From Acidobacteriota bacterium (GTDB lineage: Bacteria > Acidobacteriota > Holophagae > Acanthopleuribacterales > Acanthopleuribacteraceae): DNA of 64,000 nucleotides. The DNA lies in contig JASJCB010000012.1 of assembly GCA_030066195.1 (NCBI GenBank), forward strand, positions 1 through 64,000, read 5' to 3'. The translations under genes were made by a program, and so were the position numbers. The notes below the pieces were generated by a model, which searched no databases, was not told where the DNA came from, and saw only the letters and a program-made list of their open reading frames with translations. Of this stretch, positions 63,018 through 64,000 are shown one piece after another (within the stretch, counting starts at the first letter, position 1; each line of letters begins with the position of its first letter).

Positions 63018-64000
63018 CTAGAGCTTACTCAAGGCGTCTTTGTACTTGGCGACCGCGTCCTTGTACTTACCTTCGGCCCTGTAGTCGTCCCCTTCGGCCA
63101 GGGAGTCTTCGGCATCGCCGGTATTGCCGGAGGCCTCCTCGACGGCCGTCACAACCACGTATCGGGCGATAGCGGCGATATCGTCCATCAAGCTGACCAG
63201 CTCGGAGGGATCGTTACATTCCTCCTCGTCGTAGGCTGCTTCGAGATCACCCTCAACGCCCTCCAAGTTCCCCAAGGCCGCTTCTTGATCGGGCTTGAGC
63301 ATCTCATCCAAGGCGGTATCGGCCCCGGCGAGGGCATCCTCCACCTTGTCGGTACACTTGCCGGGGTTGGCCGCGATAACAGCCTGCAGGCGGGCGATGA
63401 TGTCCGGCAGGGTCGGCAGGGCAAGGTAGAGAACCAGGCCGTCGTGATCGGCAGAGCGGAAGGGGGTGGTCACATCGGAGCCCAGCCCACCCGGCGCATC
63501 CGCGTTCCCGCGTGCGTATTGCATCTCAACGACATAATTGTCGAGTGAGGCGGTGGTCAATATGTGATCCAAGGATTGGGCCGAGCCGGCAAACACGAAT
63601 GAGTAGCGCTCGGACGCCGGCACGGAAAGCACCTGATTGGTCAGATCCGGATCGTAGTCAGTGCCCGGCAACAGGGCGCCCAAGGGGTCAAGGATACCGG
63701 TGATGATCCCCAGGCTGTCCACGTAACCGTCCGTGAATTCAAAAGCGTTGAAGTCGCCACAAACAACCAGGTGCAAATCCGGGTCCATCATCTGCATATC
63801 GCGAATGGCCGAGGCGATGCGGTCTGCCTGTTCCCAGCGTTTGGCACGGACACGGCCGCTGGTCGCGATGCTGCTGAGCGAACGGTTGTGAACGGCCATG
63901 ACGTTGATGGGGTAAGACAGGCCGCCGGAATCCAGAGAGCCCTCCAGCAACAACGGCGGCCGGTCATGGAGGATGAAAACGGTACCCTCGTACGTAAAGG
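63018..64000 (-). CDS. Endonuclease/exonuclease/phosphatase-family protein, C-terminal part (5' end outside window)
   Basis: At least 327 codons; the reading frame is open through the right edge (FTYEGTVFILHDRPP leads in), so the N terminus lies beyond the window. The EEP fold shows INVMAVHNRSL, VVCGDFNAFEFTDG, SLDHILTT and SADHDGLVLYL. A C-terminal region of about 130 residues is acidic and helical (CTDKVEDALAGADTALDEML, GDAEDSLAEGDDYRAEGKYK, DAVAKYKDALSKL). It is probably a large secreted nuclease of the ExeM/lamin-tail type, inferred from the EEP domain with a long appended tail. Confidence 0.82.
   Translation of the reverse strand, partial: FTYEGTVFILHDRPPLLLEGSLDSGGLSYPINVMAVHNRSLSSIATSGRVRAKRWEQADRIASAIRDMQMMDPDLHLVVCGDFNAFEFTDGYVDSLGIITGILDPLGALLPGTDYDPDLTNQVLSVPASERYSFVFAGSAQSLDHILTTASLDNYVVEMQYARGNADAPGGLGSDVTTPFRSADHDGLVLYLALPTLPDIIARLQAVIAANPGKCTDKVEDALAGADTALDEMLKPDQEAALGNLEGVEGDLEAAYDEEECNDPSELVSLMDDIAAIARYVVVTAVEEASGNTGDAEDSLAEGDDYRAEGKYKDAVAKYKDALSKL

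Overview
This is a GC-rich bacterial chromosome segment with a double-membrane (diderm, LPS-bearing) cell plan: it carries lpxA, lpxD, fabZ, skp/ompH, bamA, lolD and lolC/E. The gene mix (ClpC-type Clp in a Gram-negative, TPR serine/threonine kinase, HscC-like Hsp70 with a J-like membrane partner, RtcR/RtcBA, MoxR/VWA pairs, MBOAT/AlgJ-like pair) would fit Acidobacteriota or a deltaproteobacterial-type lineage. The phylum assignment is inference; no rRNA or other decisive marker is present. No tRNA, rRNA, CRISPR array, prophage or intact insertion sequence was seen.

Layout. 1-2393 (minus): Rieske oxygenase, GcvT-fold methyltransferase and a cut-off FAD oxidoreductase, probably for oxidative N-demethylation of a methylated amine. 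2583-5143 (plus): MBOAT acyltransferase plus AlgJ/AlgX-like partner for polysaccharide O-acetylation. 5552-6361 (minus): delta-class carbonic anhydrase lipoprotein. 6499-17608 (minus): nine-gene envelope operon lysS-lolC/E-lolD-clpC-bamA-skp-lpxD-fabZ-lpxA, mostly overlapping or tightly spaced. 17882-19498: acyl-CoA ligase. 19689-20366: pyrimidine-dimer glycosylase-like protein. 20935-23019: HlyD-type adaptor, a 95-aa protein, a structured intergenic region, a 21-codon ORF and a terminator. 23043-26262 (minus): MDR reductase, SSS symporter with DUF3311 partner, tiny Cys-rich secreted protein. 26444-27937: 4-hydroxybutyryl-CoA dehydratase family enzyme. 28029-32639 (minus): Prc-type protease, gamma-carbonic anhydrase, sigma54 activator. 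32924-37035 (plus): HscC-like Hsp70, membrane protein, J-like membrane protein. 37061-38752: amidohydrolase lipoprotein. 39076-42495: TPR kinase. 42449-43714 (minus): two paralogous unknown proteins. 44144-44873: thymidine kinase and mini zinc ribbon. 44876-46904 (minus): CoxE-like VWA protein and MoxR ATPase. 46992-48292: cutA and aldo/keto reductase. 49539-50635: Rpn/DUF2887-type nuclease and a separate duplicate of its C-terminal tail. 50659-54965: rtcR divergent from rtcB-rtcA behind a sigma54 promoter. 54952-60780: LysR regulator and two large VWA membrane proteins with a small partner. 61258-62208: unknown alpha-helical protein. 63018-64000: cut-off endonuclease/exonuclease/phosphatase-family protein.

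Most interesting. (1) The DUF2887/Rpn locus has an in-frame internal start with its own ribosome-binding site. The matching tail module is repeated downstream as a free-standing ORF that starts at the equivalent ATG. Upstream lie a promoter, a strong hairpin and an 18-bp perfect palindrome. This looks like a gene-within-gene toxin/antitoxin whose inhibitor has also been duplicated into its own gene. (2) Degenerate tandem repeats with an exact 42-bp period occur in three unlinked intergenic regions (5231, 38862, 62367). (3) There are several small or unknown proteins in suggestive contexts: the 21-codon ORF after HlyD, the Cys-rich mini-protein, the paralogue pair behind the kinase, and the J-like protein without HPD.
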